From Arsenophonus apicola (GTDB lineage: Bacteria; Pseudomonadota; Gammaproteobacteria; Enterobacterales; Enterobacteriaceae): DNA of 64,000 bases. How positions within the stretch are numbered: position 1 is the stretch's first letter; each line of letters starts with the position of its first letter. Shown here in pieces: positions 30,338 to 40,389 of this stretch. The stretch lies in assembly GCF_020268605.1 (NCBI RefSeq), contig NZ_CP084222.1, positions 2,108,001 through 2,172,000 of the forward strand, written 5' to 3'. The notes below the pieces were generated by a model. It searched no databases. It saw nothing but the letters and a program-made list of their open reading frames with translations, and was not told the DNA's origin. Made by a program: the position numbers and the translations under genes.

Positions 30338-31024
30338 TTATATAGATAATATTTGCTTTTTTTTCACATAAGCAAGTGCCTGCTCAATGACTCCTTCAAT
30401 AGATAACTTTGTTGAATCCAGAATCAACGCATCTTTTGCAGGCACCAATGGCGCAATCAGCCGATTACGATCACGATAATCACGCTCTTTAATATCAGCT
30501 AAAAGATCGCTTAATTTAACATCAAAGCCCTTTTTCTGCAACTGCTGCATCCGCCTTTGAGCGCGCTCTTCCGGCGTGGCATCGAGAAAAATCTTTACCG
30601 GTGCATCTGGAAAAACCACCGTTCCCATGTCACGACCATCAGCAATCAGACCCGGTTTAGTGCGAAATGCCCTTTGCCGACGTAATAATGCTTCTCTCAC
30701 CCGAGGAAAAGTTGCAGTAAGAGATGCCGTATTACCAACAACTTCACTACGTATTTCATTACTAACATCCTCCCCCTCAAGCATAACAGCTAATTCTTTT
30801 TCTCTTGGTTCAAAACGGACATCAAGATTAGCCGCTAATGGAACTAATGCTTCTTCTGACTCAATATCAACACGATGATGTAATGCCGCTAAAGCCAGAA
30901 CTCGGTAAATTGCACCAGAATCAAGTAACTGCCAACCCAACTTATTTGCCAATGCTTGGCATAATGTACCTTTACCTGCACCACTTGGACCATCAACTGT
31001 GATAACGGGGGGTAAAACCGCCAT
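30338..31024 (-). CDS. cmk: Cytidylate kinase
   Basis: Phosphorylates CMP and dCMP to the diphosphates with ATP. The 228 residues (227 in E. coli) start MAVLPPVITVDGPSGAGKGT, with the P-loop at residues 12-20. They include the NMP-binding DSGAIYRVLALAALHH, the DGRDMGTVVFPDAPVKIFLDA segment and the lid region RDYRDRNRLIAPL. It is the gene upstream of rpsA, in the conserved aroA-cmk-rpsA-ihfB order. Confidence 0.97.
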   Translation of the reverse strand: MAVLPPVITVDGPSGAGKGTLCQALANKLGWQLLDSGAIYRVLALAALHHRVDIESEEALVPLAANLDVRFEPREKELAVMLEGEDVSNEIRSEVVGNTASLTATFPRVREALLRRQRAFRTKPGLIADGRDMGTVVFPDAPVKIFLDATPEERAQRRMQQLQKKGFDVKLSDLLADIKERDYRDRNRLIAPLVPAKDALILDSTKLSIEGVIEQALAYVKKKQILSI

Positions 31025-31201
31025 TATACTCCTCCTTTTTGATAGAATTGCATTTTTTGCAAATACTCTCTATCAGGCTAATAAGTACCCTATTATACTC
31101 AATTCATTCTATTAAGGAAAACAATGAGATATTTAGACCAAATTTAGTCCAATAAGCATGATACTGGTCGTTCAGTATTATGCTAATGTTGCTGTTACAT
31201 G

Positions 31202-32485
31202 CTAGTCGCGATAACTTAATTTTTCTAGCTGATTAAAATAGTCGGGAAAAGTCTTGGCGGTACATTTGGGATCCAAAATGGTGACCGGAGTATCTGATAA
31301 AGCGACCAGTGAGAAACACATCGCCATACGATGATCATTGTAAGTTTCAATTTCCGCATGCTGCAATAATTTAGGCGGTATAATACGTATATAGTCACGT
31401 CCTTCTTCCACTTTAGCACCAACTTTTGCTAATTCGGTCGCCATCGCAGTTAATCTGTCAGTTTCTTTAACCCGCCAGTTATAGATATTGCGAATAATCG
31501 TTTCACCTTGTGCAAAGAGTGCTAAAGTAGCAACCGTCATCGCCGCATCTGGAAGCGCATTCATATCCATATCAATACCAATTAACTCACCCCGTTGACA
31601 TTCGATAAAATCTTTCCCCCAACGTATTTTGGCGCCCATTTTTTCAAGTACCGCAGCAAATTGGGTATCACCTTGCAAGCTATCTTTGCCAATACCCGTT
31701 ACCCTAACGGTACCGCCTTTGATTGCCGCTGCAGCTAAAAAATAAGAGGCCGAGGAGGCATCACCTTCAATAAGATAATTGCCTGGTGAAATATATTGTT
31801 GTCCAGCTTTAATATGAAATTGACAATAGTGCTGATTGTCCACCTCAACGCCAAAATTACGCATCAGTGCTAGAGTAATGTCAATATACGGTTTAGAGAC
31901 AAGTTGGCCTTTTATTTGTATTGTCGTATCATTGGCTGCCAACGGTGCGGCCATTAAAAGAGCGGTTAAAAATTGGCTAGAGACACGTCCATCTACCGTG
32001 ATATTGCCACCTCGAAAGCCACCTTTTATCCTTATCGGCGGATAACCAGGTTGTTCAAGATAGTCAATAATTGCTCCGCCTTGCTGTAGTGCATCAATCA
32101 GATGACCGATAGGCCGCTCCTTCATTCTAGGCTCGCCGGTTAAAACAATATCATTGTCCGCCAACGCTAAAACCGCACTTAAGGGGCGCATAGCGGTACC
32201 CGCATTACCGAGAAAAATCTCTAAACCCTGTTTATGGCTAAAATAATGCCCACCGCCTTTTACAATACAGGTAGTAAGATCTTGGGATAATTGATATTCA
32301 ACCCCTAATGCTGTCAGAGCATTTAGCATATGACGAATATCATCACTAGCAAGAAGATTAGTTAATACGGTTTGGCCTTGCGCTAATGCAGCTAACAATA
32401 GTACCCGGTTAGAAATACTTTTTGAGCCACGAAGATTGATAGTACCTTCAATGTAAGAAATGGGTTGTATGGTTAGGGCTTGCAT
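31202..32485 (-). CDS. aroA: 3-phosphoshikimate 1-carboxyvinyltransferase (EPSP synthase)
   Basis: Sixth step of the shikimate pathway: shikimate-3-phosphate plus PEP gives EPSP. I chose ATG 32485 because it gives MQALTIQPISYIEGTINLRGSKSISNR, collinear with E. coli MESLTLQP, and 427 residues, the E. coli length, with GGAGAG ten bases upstream; an ATG eight codons earlier is possible. Conserved motifs are GSKSISNR, LFLGNAGTAMRPL (the glyphosate-sensitive class I form), RPIGHLIDAL and YNDHRMAM. It follows serC after 113 bases, probably as the serC-aroA operon, linking serine and aromatic biosynthesis. Confidence 0.97.
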   Translation of the reverse strand: MQALTIQPISYIEGTINLRGSKSISNRVLLLAALAQGQTVLTNLLASDDIRHMLNALTALGVEYQLSQDLTTCIVKGGGHYFSHKQGLEIFLGNAGTAMRPLSAVLALADNDIVLTGEPRMKERPIGHLIDALQQGGAIIDYLEQPGYPPIRIKGGFRGGNITVDGRVSSQFLTALLMAAPLAANDTTIQIKGQLVSKPYIDITLALMRNFGVEVDNQHYCQFHIKAGQQYISPGNYLIEGDASSASYFLAAAAIKGGTVRVTGIGKDSLQGDTQFAAVLEKMGAKIRWGKDFIECQRGELIGIDMDMNALPDAAMTVATLALFAQGETIIRNIYNWRVKETDRLTAMATELAKVGAKVEEGRDYIRIIPPKLLQHAEIETYNDHRMAMCFSLVALSDTPVTILDPKCTAKTFPDYFNQLEKLSYRD

Positions 32486-32598
32486 TAACAGTAGACTCTC
32501 CAATAACAAAGTTGGATATATTATTTAAATCACATTTATATTCATTTGATAGGGTTAAACGATATCGTTACCAATCTAACCATACAGGATTATTTAAA

Positions 32599-33687
32599 TT
32601 ATTTATTCCGCTGTTCAAAATCAATCATAAAATCAACTAGCTTCTGCACCCCAGCCAAGGGCATCGCATTATAAATTGAAGCACGCATACCACCTGCCGC
32701 TTTATGTCCTTTCAGAAAAAGCAGTCCTTGCTGCTCTGCCGCTTGGATAAATTCACTATCTAAGTGAGGTTTTTCCATTTGGAATGGAACATTCATTAGC
32801 GAACGATTAATTGAATCGACTCGATTAATATAAAACTGACTATTATCTATAACATCATACACTAAGCGAGCTTTTTCTTGATTGCGTCTTGCTATTTCTT
32901 GTAACCCACCCTGTTGTTTTAACCATTTAAACACCATACCAGATAGATACCAGGCAAAAGTCGGTGGTGTATTGTACATTGAGTCATTTTTAGCCAAGAT
33001 CGTGTAATCAAGGATAGAAGGCGTTGTTTTTCTCGCTTGGCCTAATAAATCTTCCCGAATGATAACCAATGTGATACCGGCTGGACCAATATTTTTTTGC
33101 GCACCCGCATAAATAACACCAAATCGGCTAACATCAAGTGGTTGAGATAAGATCGCTGAAGAGTAATCAGCAATCACGATTTTATCGGCGGCAAAATCAG
33201 GTAGTGTGTGGATTGCAATTCCGTCAATCGTCTCATTGGGGCAATAATGCAGATATTTGGCCTGGGTCGTTAATGGCCATTCTTCCATCGGTAGCATGCT
33301 CAAATAAGCTGATTTTTCAAGCCGAATATCAATCTCATTAACGGTACAATATTTTGCTGCTTCTTGCGCAGCAGATTTTGCCCAATAGCCACCAACAATA
33401 TAGTCAACGGTTTCATCAGCCTGAAATAAATTCAATGGTAATGCAGCAAATTGACCTCTGGCACCACCATGACAAAAAAGGATTTTATAATTATCAGGTA
33501 TTTTGAGAAGTTCACGTAGATTTTGTTCAGCCTGTTTAACTATCTCCATAAATGCGTCACTACGATGGCTTATTTCCATCACCGAAATACCGAGACTATT
33601 CCAATTACAAAGTTCTTGCTGTGCCTGCTGCAAAACGTCTACCGGTAACATGGCCGGACCAGCGCTAAAATTATATATCTGACTCAT
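32599..33687 (-). CDS. serC: Phosphoserine/phosphohydroxythreonine aminotransferase
   Basis: PLP enzyme that converts 3-phosphohydroxypyruvate to phosphoserine and also serves pyridoxal phosphate synthesis. It has 362 residues, the E. coli length. It starts MSQIYNFSAGPAMLPVDVLQQAQ and contains HGGARGQFAALPLNL (cofactor phosphate region) and the lysine motif YAGAQKNIGPAGITLVI near residue 198. SerC ends with GGMRASIYNAMPLAGVQKLVDFM. The first gene of serC-aroA. In E. coli ycaP and ycaO precede it; here ansB lies between ycaO and serC. Confidence 0.97.
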   Translation of the reverse strand: MSQIYNFSAGPAMLPVDVLQQAQQELCNWNSLGISVMEISHRSDAFMEIVKQAEQNLRELLKIPDNYKILFCHGGARGQFAALPLNLFQADETVDYIVGGYWAKSAAQEAAKYCTVNEIDIRLEKSAYLSMLPMEEWPLTTQAKYLHYCPNETIDGIAIHTLPDFAADKIVIADYSSAILSQPLDVSRFGVIYAGAQKNIGPAGITLVIIREDLLGQARKTTPSILDYTILAKNDSMYNTPPTFAWYLSGMVFKWLKQQGGLQEIARRNQEKARLVYDVIDNSQFYINRVDSINRSLMNVPFQMEKPHLDSEFIQAAEQQGLLFLKGHKAAGGMRASIYNAMPLAGVQKLVDFMIDFEQRNK

Positions 33688-33834
33688 TACCCACCCTTAT
33701 TGACCTAATTAAACTTTTACTATTATTTAATCTCTGGTTAGGTTTTAACATTACCGTAAAACAGCTGCAATCATTTAATTTTTAATTGCATAAATAAAAA
33801 ATCTGGCCGGCAAACAGCATCTTTAGATAACGAC

Positions 33835-34878
33835 TTAATACTTATCAAACATCGCTTGAATTTTTATTGGATCATCGGTTTGGGTCAAGGCTAATTGGAG
33901 TAAAACCCGCGCCTTCTGTGGATTCAAACGTTCAGCCGCGACAAATCCATATTTACTATCATCAACTTCTGCATCACGCGTTATAAAACCGGTCGGCACA
34001 CGACTCGCGCGAACCACTCCTATTCCCTGTTTTACTGCATCAGCCAGAACAGTAAAAATCTTATTATACATGTTACCGTTACCCACCCCCGCACTGACAA
34101 TGCCTTGATAGCCATGATAGATAAATGACTTGGCTGGCAGTGCCGATGCATTTGAATAATTATAAACAATGCCAACTTTAGGTAATTTATCTAACTGACT
34201 AATATCAAAAATAGCCTTATCTGCTCTTGGTTGCGCCGCGCCTAAATAGTGCACCTTGCCATTGTAGATAAAACCTTCCGGGCCCGCATTAACCGCTTCG
34301 AATGCTTCAACAAAGTTGGTATTCATTTTAACCACATTACGACCGCTAATCACTTTATCGTCCATGGCTAATAAAACTCCTCGTTTGCCTGCCTCTTTGT
34401 CAGTGGCAACAATAACCGCGTTATAGAGATTTAACGGCCCATCAGTCCCTAATGCTGTGGCCGGCTTCATCGCTCCAACCATTACAATAGGTTTATGACA
34501 ATGAGTGGTTAAATCTAAAAAATAAGCGGTTTCCTCCAGTGTATCAGTGCCATGGGTAATAATAAAACCTGCTGTTTTGTCACAATCAGCATTAATTTTC
34601 TTTGCCAAAGTCAGCCATACCTGATCATTCATATCTTGTGAACCCATATTAACAATTTGTTCACCATTAAGATGGGCAATTTTCTTTATTTCAGGTACCG
34701 CATTAATTAATGCATTAATACTAACTTTACCGGCTGTATATTGGGATTGCGTTGCTGAATCACCGTCACCAGCAATGGTACCTCCCGTCGCCAGTACCGT
34801 AATGCTTGGTAAGGCAGAAACTGCACTGTTAGTTAACAACATAGCGCCAGCTAATAAAGAAATATTTAACTTCTTCAT
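33835..34878 (-). CDS. ansB: Periplasmic L-asparaginase II
   Basis: Hydrolyses asparagine to aspartate and ammonia in the periplasm. It has 347 residues (348 in E. coli), with a signal peptide cleaved at about residue 22 (SAVSA-LPSITVL). The nucleophile Thr34 is in ATGGTIAG, and the second catalytic pair Thr111-Asp112 is in HGTDTLEET. Cys99 and Cys127 match the E. coli AnsB disulfide that distinguishes type II from type I. In E. coli ansB lies elsewhere on the chromosome, so this location is a local difference. Anaerobic Fnr/CRP control is known for E. coli ansB; I could not find a convincing site upstream. Confidence 0.95.
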   Translation of the reverse strand: MKKLNISLLAGAMLLTNSAVSALPSITVLATGGTIAGDGDSATQSQYTAGKVSINALINAVPEIKKIAHLNGEQIVNMGSQDMNDQVWLTLAKKINADCDKTAGFIITHGTDTLEETAYFLDLTTHCHKPIVMVGAMKPATALGTDGPLNLYNAVIVATDKEAGKRGVLLAMDDKVISGRNVVKMNTNFVEAFEAVNAGPEGFIYNGKVHYLGAAQPRADKAIFDISQLDKLPKVGIVYNYSNASALPAKSFIYHGYQGIVSAGVGNGNMYNKIFTVLADAVKQGIGVVRASRVPTGFITRDAEVDDSKYGFVAAERLNPQKARVLLQLALTQTDDPIKIQAMFDKY

Positions 34879-35065
34879 AATAAAATCCCATTTTAAAATT
34901 TTGTAAAATTATATAAATTACAAAATATATTTCTGTGATTACCAGCAAAAACAGCTATTAATTTCAATATTGCATTTTACTACTGTGGCTTAGTGAATAG
35001 AGAAGTAAACAAAAATGCCGTATTATTGCCTTTTAGTTATTAAACACAAATAAGTAACCTAATTT

Positions 35066-36823
35066 ATGAGCCAAACTTTTATTCCTGGCAAAGATGCCGC
35101 ATTAGAAGATTCTATTAACACTTTTCAACAACAACTTAAAAAACTCGGTTTTCATATTGAAGAAGCTTCGTGGTTAAACCCAGTGCCGAATGTTTGGTCA
35201 GTTCATATCCGCGATAAAGACTGCCCTTTATGTTTTACTAACGGTAAAGGCGCCAGCAAAAAAGCGGCCTTAGCCTCTGCATTGGGCGAATATTTTGAAC
35301 GTTTAGCCACCAACTACTTTTTCGCTGATTTTTATCTGGGCGCTAAAATTGCTAGTGGCAAGTTTGTCCACTATCCCAATGAAAAGTGGTTTGCATTAAC
35401 GCCTGACGATCATTTACCTGATGGGATTTTGGACGAAAAATTACGTACTTTTTACGATCCTGATAATAGTCTGTCTGCTAGCATGCTGATTGATTTACAA
35501 TCAAGTAATAAACAACGCGGGATTTGTTCATTACCTTTTATCCGCCAATCTGATCAGCAAATTGTTTACATTCCGATGAATATTATTGGTAATCTGTATG
35601 TATCGAATGGCATGTCAGCCGGTAATACACAACATGAAGCGCGAGTTCAGGCCTTGTCAGAGATCTTTGAGCGTCATATCAAAAATCGTATTATTGCTGA
35701 GCGAATTAGTTTGCCTGTTATTCCTGAGCCTGTTATGCAGCGCTATCCTGGCGTTGTTGAGGCAATCGCTAAATTAGCAGAAGAAGGTTTTCTTATTTTC
35801 TGTTTTGATGCTTCTCTCGGTGGCAAATACCCGGTTATCTGTGTGGTACTTTTCAATCCCAATAATGGCACTTGTTTTGCTTCTTTTGGTGCCCATCCTG
35901 ATTTTGGTATCGCCCTCGAACGAACAGTCACCGAATTACTGCAAGGCCGCAGTTTAAAAGATTTGGATGTGTTCAATATGCCAACATTCGATGATGATGA
36001 AGTTGCAGAGCATACGAATCTAGAGACCCATTTTATTGATTCCAGCGGTTTAATTAGTTGGGATCTCTTTAAGCAGGATGCCGATTATCCTTTTGTCGAT
36101 TGGAACTTCAAAGGCACGACCAGCGAAGAATTTGCTACGTTGATGGCGATTTTCAATCAGATGAAGGCGGAAGTTTATATTGCCGATTATCAACATCTAG
36201 GTGTCTATGTCTGCCGTATAATTGTGCCGGGGATCTCAGATATTTATTCCGTTGACGATCTGCATATAGCCAATAACGCCATGGCGATAGATTTACGCGA
36301 TACCATTATGTCGCTAGCCGATAGTCAATGGCCAAAAGAGGACTATCTGCGATTGTTAGCGCGGCTTGATGATGAAGGTTTTGATGATTTTACTCGCATC
36401 CGTGAATTATTAGGCATTGCGGTCGGTAGCGGCAATGGTTGGAGTCACCTGCGGATCGGTGAATTAAAATCGATGCTAGCGCTAGCCGGTGGTGATTTTG
36501 CCCAAGCACTGCTGTGGGTTGAATGGACGCTAGAGTTTAATTCTTCGCTATTTACTGCTGAACGAGCCAATTATTATCGTTGTCTACAAACATTACTGCA
36601 ATTAACGCAACAAGCTGAGCGTCAGCCTGATCAATACTATGAAGCTTTCAATAAAATGTATGGCCAACAAGCGGTTACTGCCGCATCAAGTGCCATTGCT
36701 GGCGAAAATTGTTTTTATGGCCTATGGTCAATTGATTCTGAGTTAAAAACGCTACCGACTCATCAAGCGTTACTCAATGTTTATCATAAACTGCAAACCG
36801 CTAAACAAGCTCATTTTAGTTAA
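35066..36823 (+). CDS. ycaO: YcaO protein (ribosomal S12 methylthiotransferase accessory factor)
   Basis: Founding member of the YcaO superfamily of ATP-dependent cyclodehydratase-type proteins. In E. coli it aids RimO-dependent beta-methylthiolation of ribosomal protein S12; its exact reaction is not settled. The 585 residues (586 in E. coli) align throughout. The ATP/Mg-binding YcaO core includes GKGASKKAALASALGEYFERL and NEARVQ-type sequence (here HEARVQALSEIFERHIKNRIIAE). A TPR-like C-terminal region follows. It is divergent from ansB and upstream of focA-pflB, its usual position. Confidence 0.95.
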   Translation: MSQTFIPGKDAALEDSINTFQQQLKKLGFHIEEASWLNPVPNVWSVHIRDKDCPLCFTNGKGASKKAALASALGEYFERLATNYFFADFYLGAKIASGKFVHYPNEKWFALTPDDHLPDGILDEKLRTFYDPDNSLSASMLIDLQSSNKQRGICSLPFIRQSDQQIVYIPMNIIGNLYVSNGMSAGNTQHEARVQALSEIFERHIKNRIIAERISLPVIPEPVMQRYPGVVEAIAKLAEEGFLIFCFDASLGGKYPVICVVLFNPNNGTCFASFGAHPDFGIALERTVTELLQGRSLKDLDVFNMPTFDDDEVAEHTNLETHFIDSSGLISWDLFKQDADYPFVDWNFKGTTSEEFATLMAIFNQMKAEVYIADYQHLGVYVCRIIVPGISDIYSVDDLHIANNAMAIDLRDTIMSLADSQWPKEDYLRLLARLDDEGFDDFTRIRELLGIAVGSGNGWSHLRIGELKSMLALAGGDFAQALLWVEWTLEFNSSLFTAERANYYRCLQTLLQLTQQAERQPDQYYEAFNKMYGQQAVTAASSAIAGENCFYGLWSIDSELKTLPTHQALLNVYHKLQTAKQAHFS

Positions 36824-36846
36824 TGGATCACTACTAAAAAATAAAT

Positions 36847-36901
36847 ATCAGGTTAATCTTTATTAGACAAAAACCCTATTTCAACGATAATTTAACCTGA
36901 T
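36847..36901 (+). repeat. Inverted repeat after ycaO
   Basis: Arms ATCAGGTTAA (36847-36856) and TTAACCTGAT (36892-36901) are perfect but separated by 35 bases, and no T-run follows. It may help end the ycaO transcript or take part in control of focA; neither is shown. Confidence 0.4.
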
Positions 36902-37021
36902 TATTTATTGCTTAATTATTTTTATAAAATTTTTTTATAAAAATTAAAAAAAATTTTCCAATATAAATCAAATGGTTATTATAATTTGTTAGTTTTATAG
37001 CTATTTGTTAACCAAATAATA

Positions 37022-37078
37022 ATGATCTATATCAAATTTATTTGATGTCCCCTTTGTTAATATTGTTGGCGCTATAAT
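37022..37078 (+). promoter_or_regulatory. Candidate Fnr box and -10 element of the focA-pflB operon
   Basis: ATGATCTATATCAA (37022-37035) differs by one base from the Fnr consensus TTGAT-N4-ATCAA, and a perfect -10 hexamer TATAAT lies at 37073-37078. The distance from the box centre to the implied start is about 55 bases, longer than the 41.5 of a class II site, so a second start or another promoter is possible. Anaerobic Fnr/ArcA activation of focA-pfl is established in E. coli. Confidence 0.5.
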
Positions 37079-37106
37079 TCCTTAACTTCATAAGAGCATG
37101 TTGGTT

Positions 37107-37964
37107 ATGAAAGCTAACAACTTGTCCAATTTATTATCACCAGCTGCAATGGCGCAACTTGCGGATAATACCGGGGCATATAAAGTTAACAAGCATCCTC
37201 GAATTACTTATTTATCTGCTATTACGGCGGGTATCTTTATTTCAATTGCTTTTGTTTTTTATATTACTGTCACCACAGGCATTGCAACCGTTCCTTTCGG
37301 ACTGGCTAAACTTGCAGGTGACCTGTGTTTTTCATTAGGACTTATGCTGGTGATTGTCTGTGGGGCTGATCTTTTCACTTCTACAGTATTAACCATTGTG
37401 GCCAAAGCAACCGGTAAAGTCTCCTGGAAACAGATGTTTATTAATTGGTTTAATGTTTATATTGGCAACCTTATTGGTGCCCTGTTCTTCGTTGCATTAA
37501 TCTGGTTTGCCGGACAATATATGGTGGCCAATGGCCAATGGGGGCTTAATGTTTTACAAACGGCGACCCATAAACTTGATCACACTTTTCTCGAAGCCAT
37601 TTGCTTAGGTATTTTAGCCAATTTAATGGTTTGCTTGGGTGTCTGGATGAGTTATTCAGGCCGTAGCTTGCTAGATAAAATTTTTGTATTAATTTTACCA
37701 ATAGGCATGTTTGTTGCCAGTGGTTTTGAACATAGCATTGCCAACATGTTTATGATCCCGTTAGGCATCGTGATCAAAAATTTTGCATCACCGGACTTCT
37801 GGCTGATGACCGGAGTAAATGAAAACCAGTTTTCTCATTTAATTGTGGCCAATTTTATTACAGATAATCTTATACCTGTCACTATTGGTAATATCATCGG
37901 CGGCGCTTTGTTAGTCGGTATGACATATTGGTTAATATATTTACGCGATGGCTGTCAACATTGA
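37107..37964 (+). CDS. focA: Formate channel FocA
   Basis: Pentameric inner-membrane channel of the FNT family that exports, and re-imports, the formate made by pyruvate formate-lyase. I chose ATG 37107 because it starts MKANNLSNLLSPAAMAQLA, collinear with E. coli MKADNPFDLLLPAAMA, with AAGAG ten bases upstream; ATG 37098 would leave too little spacing. The 285 residues contain six membrane helices and the FNT motifs VCGADLFTSTV (omega loop) and SGFEHSIANMFMIPLGI with the central pore His. pflB follows 54 bases downstream, the standard operon. Confidence 0.96.
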   Translation: MKANNLSNLLSPAAMAQLADNTGAYKVNKHPRITYLSAITAGIFISIAFVFYITVTTGIATVPFGLAKLAGDLCFSLGLMLVIVCGADLFTSTVLTIVAKATGKVSWKQMFINWFNVYIGNLIGALFFVALIWFAGQYMVANGQWGLNVLQTATHKLDHTFLEAICLGILANLMVCLGVWMSYSGRSLLDKIFVLILPIGMFVASGFEHSIANMFMIPLGIVIKNFASPDFWLMTGVNENQFSHLIVANFITDNLIPVTIGNIIGGALLVGMTYWLIYLRDGCQH

Positions 37965-38018
37965 TCCATTGCGTACAGATTGTCAGCATTTTATTATTTA
38001 AAAAATAAAGGTAAAAAT

Positions 38019-40304
38019 ATGATGTCCAAGTTAAATGAAAAATTCTCTGCTGCATGGCAAGGATTTACTCAGGGGAACTGGCAAAAAGACGTTGATGTAC
38101 GTGATTTCATTCAAACCAACTATACACCTTATGAAGGTGATGAATCATTTTTAGCAGGTGCAACCAAAGCGACTGATAGCTTGTGGGAAAAAGTGATGCA
38201 AGGGATCAAGATCGAAAATCGTACCCATGCGCCTGTAGACTTTGATACTGATGTTGCCGCTACCATTACTTCCCATGATGCCGGTTATATTGAAAAAGAG
38301 TTAGAGCAGATTGTCGGTCTACAAACTGACGCGCCACTTAAGCGCGCGCTGATCCCCTTTGGCGGCATTAAAATGGTTGAAGGCTCATGTAAAGCCTACA
38401 ATCGTGAACTGGATCCGGCTCTGAAAAAAATCTTTACCGAATACCGTAAGACCCACAATCAAGGGGTATTCGATGTTTATACCCCAGACATTATGAAATG
38501 CCGCAAATCAGGTATTTTGACCGGACTGCCAGATGCCTACGGTCGGGGCCGGATAATTGGTGATTATCGTCGAGTAGCGCTTTACGGTATTGATTTCTTG
38601 CGTGATGACAAGCTAGCACAGTTCAATTCTTTGCAAAGTAAGCTAGAGCAAGGTGAAGAGCTGGAAATGACCATTCAATTACGCGAAGAAATTGCCGAAC
38701 AACACCGCGCGTTAGGTCAAATGAAAGAGATGGCAGCAAAATATGGCTATGATATTTCAGGTCCGGCAACCAATGCGAAAGAAGCGGTTCAATGGACCTA
38801 TTTTGCCTATTTAGCCGCGGTTAAATCGCAAAATGGCGCCGCTATGTCTTTTGGCCGTGTTTCTACTTTCCTTGATATTTATATCGAACGCGATCTAAAA
38901 GCCGGTCACTTAACCGAGCAACAAGCACAAGAACTGATCGACCATTTAGTCATGAAACTGCGTATGGTGCGTTTCCTGCGTACTCCTGAATATGACGAGT
39001 TATTCTCAGGTGATCCTATTTGGGCAACCGAGTCACTCGCCGGTATGGGCGTCGATGGACGAACCCTAGTGACGAAAAATACTTATCGTTTCCTCAATAC
39101 GCTATATACTATGGGCCCTTCGCCTGAGCCCAATATGACAATTCTTTGGTCAGAGAAGCTGCCACTGAATTTCAAAAAATTTGCCGCCAAAGTTTCTATT
39201 GATACTTCTTCGATTCAGAATGAAAACGATGATTTGATGCGGTCCGATTTTGATAATGATGACTATGCTATTGCCTGCTGTGTCAGCCCGATGATCGTCG
39301 GTAAACAGATGCAGTTTTTTGGCGCGCGTGCAAACTTAGCCAAAACGTTGCTATATACCATCAACGGCGGTATCGATGAAAAATCTAAGCTACAAGTTGG
39401 CCCTAAAATGCCAGCGATTAGCGATGATGTGCTCAATTTTGATGTCGTGATGGACAGAATGGATCACTTCATGGATTGGTTGGCTACCCAATATGTTACC
39501 GCTTTGAATATCATTCACTATATGCATGATAAATATAGCTATGAAGCCGCCTTGATGGCGCTGCATGATCGTGATGTTTATCGTACCATGGCGTGTGGTA
39601 TTGCGGGACTTTCCGTTGCTGCTGACTCACTATCAGCAATTAAATATGCCAAAGTTTCGCCGGTTCGTGATGAAGATGGTATTGCCATTGATTTCAAAAT
39701 TAAAGGTGAATATCCACAATTTGGTAATAATGATAACCGTGTCGACGATATTGCTTGCGATTTAGTTGAGCGCTTCATGAAAAAGATCCAGCAATTGCGC
39801 ACTTACCGCAATGCGGTGCCAACTCAATCAATTCTGACCATTACCTCCAATGTGGTCTACGGCAAAAAAACCGGTAATACTCCTGATGGTCGTCGCGCTG
39901 GTGCACCTTTTGGCCCAGGCGCTAACCCAATGCATGGCCGTGATCAGAAAGGAGCAGTAGCCTCGCTGACTTCGGTTGCCAAATTGCCGTTCGCTTACGC
40001 CAAAGATGGTATCTCTTATACTTTCTCAATTGTGCCTAATGCATTGGGTAAAGATGATGAGGTACGTAAAACCAATCTGGCAGGATTGATGGATGGTTAT
40101 TTCCACCATGAGGCCAATATTGAAGGTGGTCAACATCTAAACGTTAATGTTATGAATCGTGAAATGCTCTTAGATGCGATGGAAAATCCAGAAAAATATC
40201 CTCAACTGACGATTCGTGTTTCCGGTTATGCGGTGCGTTTTAATTCTTTGACCAAAGAACAACAGCAAGATGTTATTACCCGTACATTTACGGCAACTAT
40301 GTAA
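38019..40304 (+). CDS. pflB: Pyruvate formate-lyase (glycyl radical enzyme)
   Basis: Anaerobically converts pyruvate plus CoA to acetyl-CoA and formate. I chose ATG 38019, which has AAAGG seven bases upstream; ATG 38022 directly after it gives the E. coli start (MSKLNEK against MSELNEK). The rest of the open frame upstream is not homologous. About 760 residues align end to end with E. coli PflB. The two active-site cysteines lie in IACCVSPM, and the glycyl radical site is the Gly in RVSGYAVRF near the C-terminus. The gene is followed by a strong terminator and then the activase gene pflA. Confidence 0.97.
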   Translation: MMSKLNEKFSAAWQGFTQGNWQKDVDVRDFIQTNYTPYEGDESFLAGATKATDSLWEKVMQGIKIENRTHAPVDFDTDVAATITSHDAGYIEKELEQIVGLQTDAPLKRALIPFGGIKMVEGSCKAYNRELDPALKKIFTEYRKTHNQGVFDVYTPDIMKCRKSGILTGLPDAYGRGRIIGDYRRVALYGIDFLRDDKLAQFNSLQSKLEQGEELEMTIQLREEIAEQHRALGQMKEMAAKYGYDISGPATNAKEAVQWTYFAYLAAVKSQNGAAMSFGRVSTFLDIYIERDLKAGHLTEQQAQELIDHLVMKLRMVRFLRTPEYDELFSGDPIWATESLAGMGVDGRTLVTKNTYRFLNTLYTMGPSPEPNMTILWSEKLPLNFKKFAAKVSIDTSSIQNENDDLMRSDFDNDDYAIACCVSPMIVGKQMQFFGARANLAKTLLYTINGGIDEKSKLQVGPKMPAISDDVLNFDVVMDRMDHFMDWLATQYVTALNIIHYMHDKYSYEAALMALHDRDVYRTMACGIAGLSVAADSLSAIKYAKVSPVRDEDGIAIDFKIKGEYPQFGNNDNRVDDIACDLVERFMKKIQQLRTYRNAVPTQSILTITSNVVYGKKTGNTPDGRRAGAPFGPGANPMHGRDQKGAVASLTSVAKLPFAYAKDGISYTFSIVPNALGKDDEVRKTNLAGLMDGYFHHEANIEGGQHLNVNVMNREMLLDAMENPEKYPQLTIRVSGYAVRFNSLTKEQQQDVITRTFTATM

Positions 40305-40336
40305 CAATTTGCCGTTGAACTAAAATAGCAGTAGAT

Positions 40337-40364
40337 AAAAGCCCCGCTTAAGATGGGGCTTTTT
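40337..40364 (+). terminator. Rho-independent terminator between pflB and pflA
   Basis: A 9-bp stem (AAAAGCCCC / GGGGCTTTT) with a 9-base loop ends in a T-run. It sits after pflB, so pflA probably depends on readthrough or its own promoter, as in E. coli. Confidence 0.9.
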
Positions 40365-40389
40365 AACTGCCATTAATTTTGGAGATGTT

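Noticed and set aside
32485..32509. Upstream ATG of aroA at 32509
   Set aside because: The extra eight residues have no counterpart in AroA; ATG 32485 gives the exact family length.
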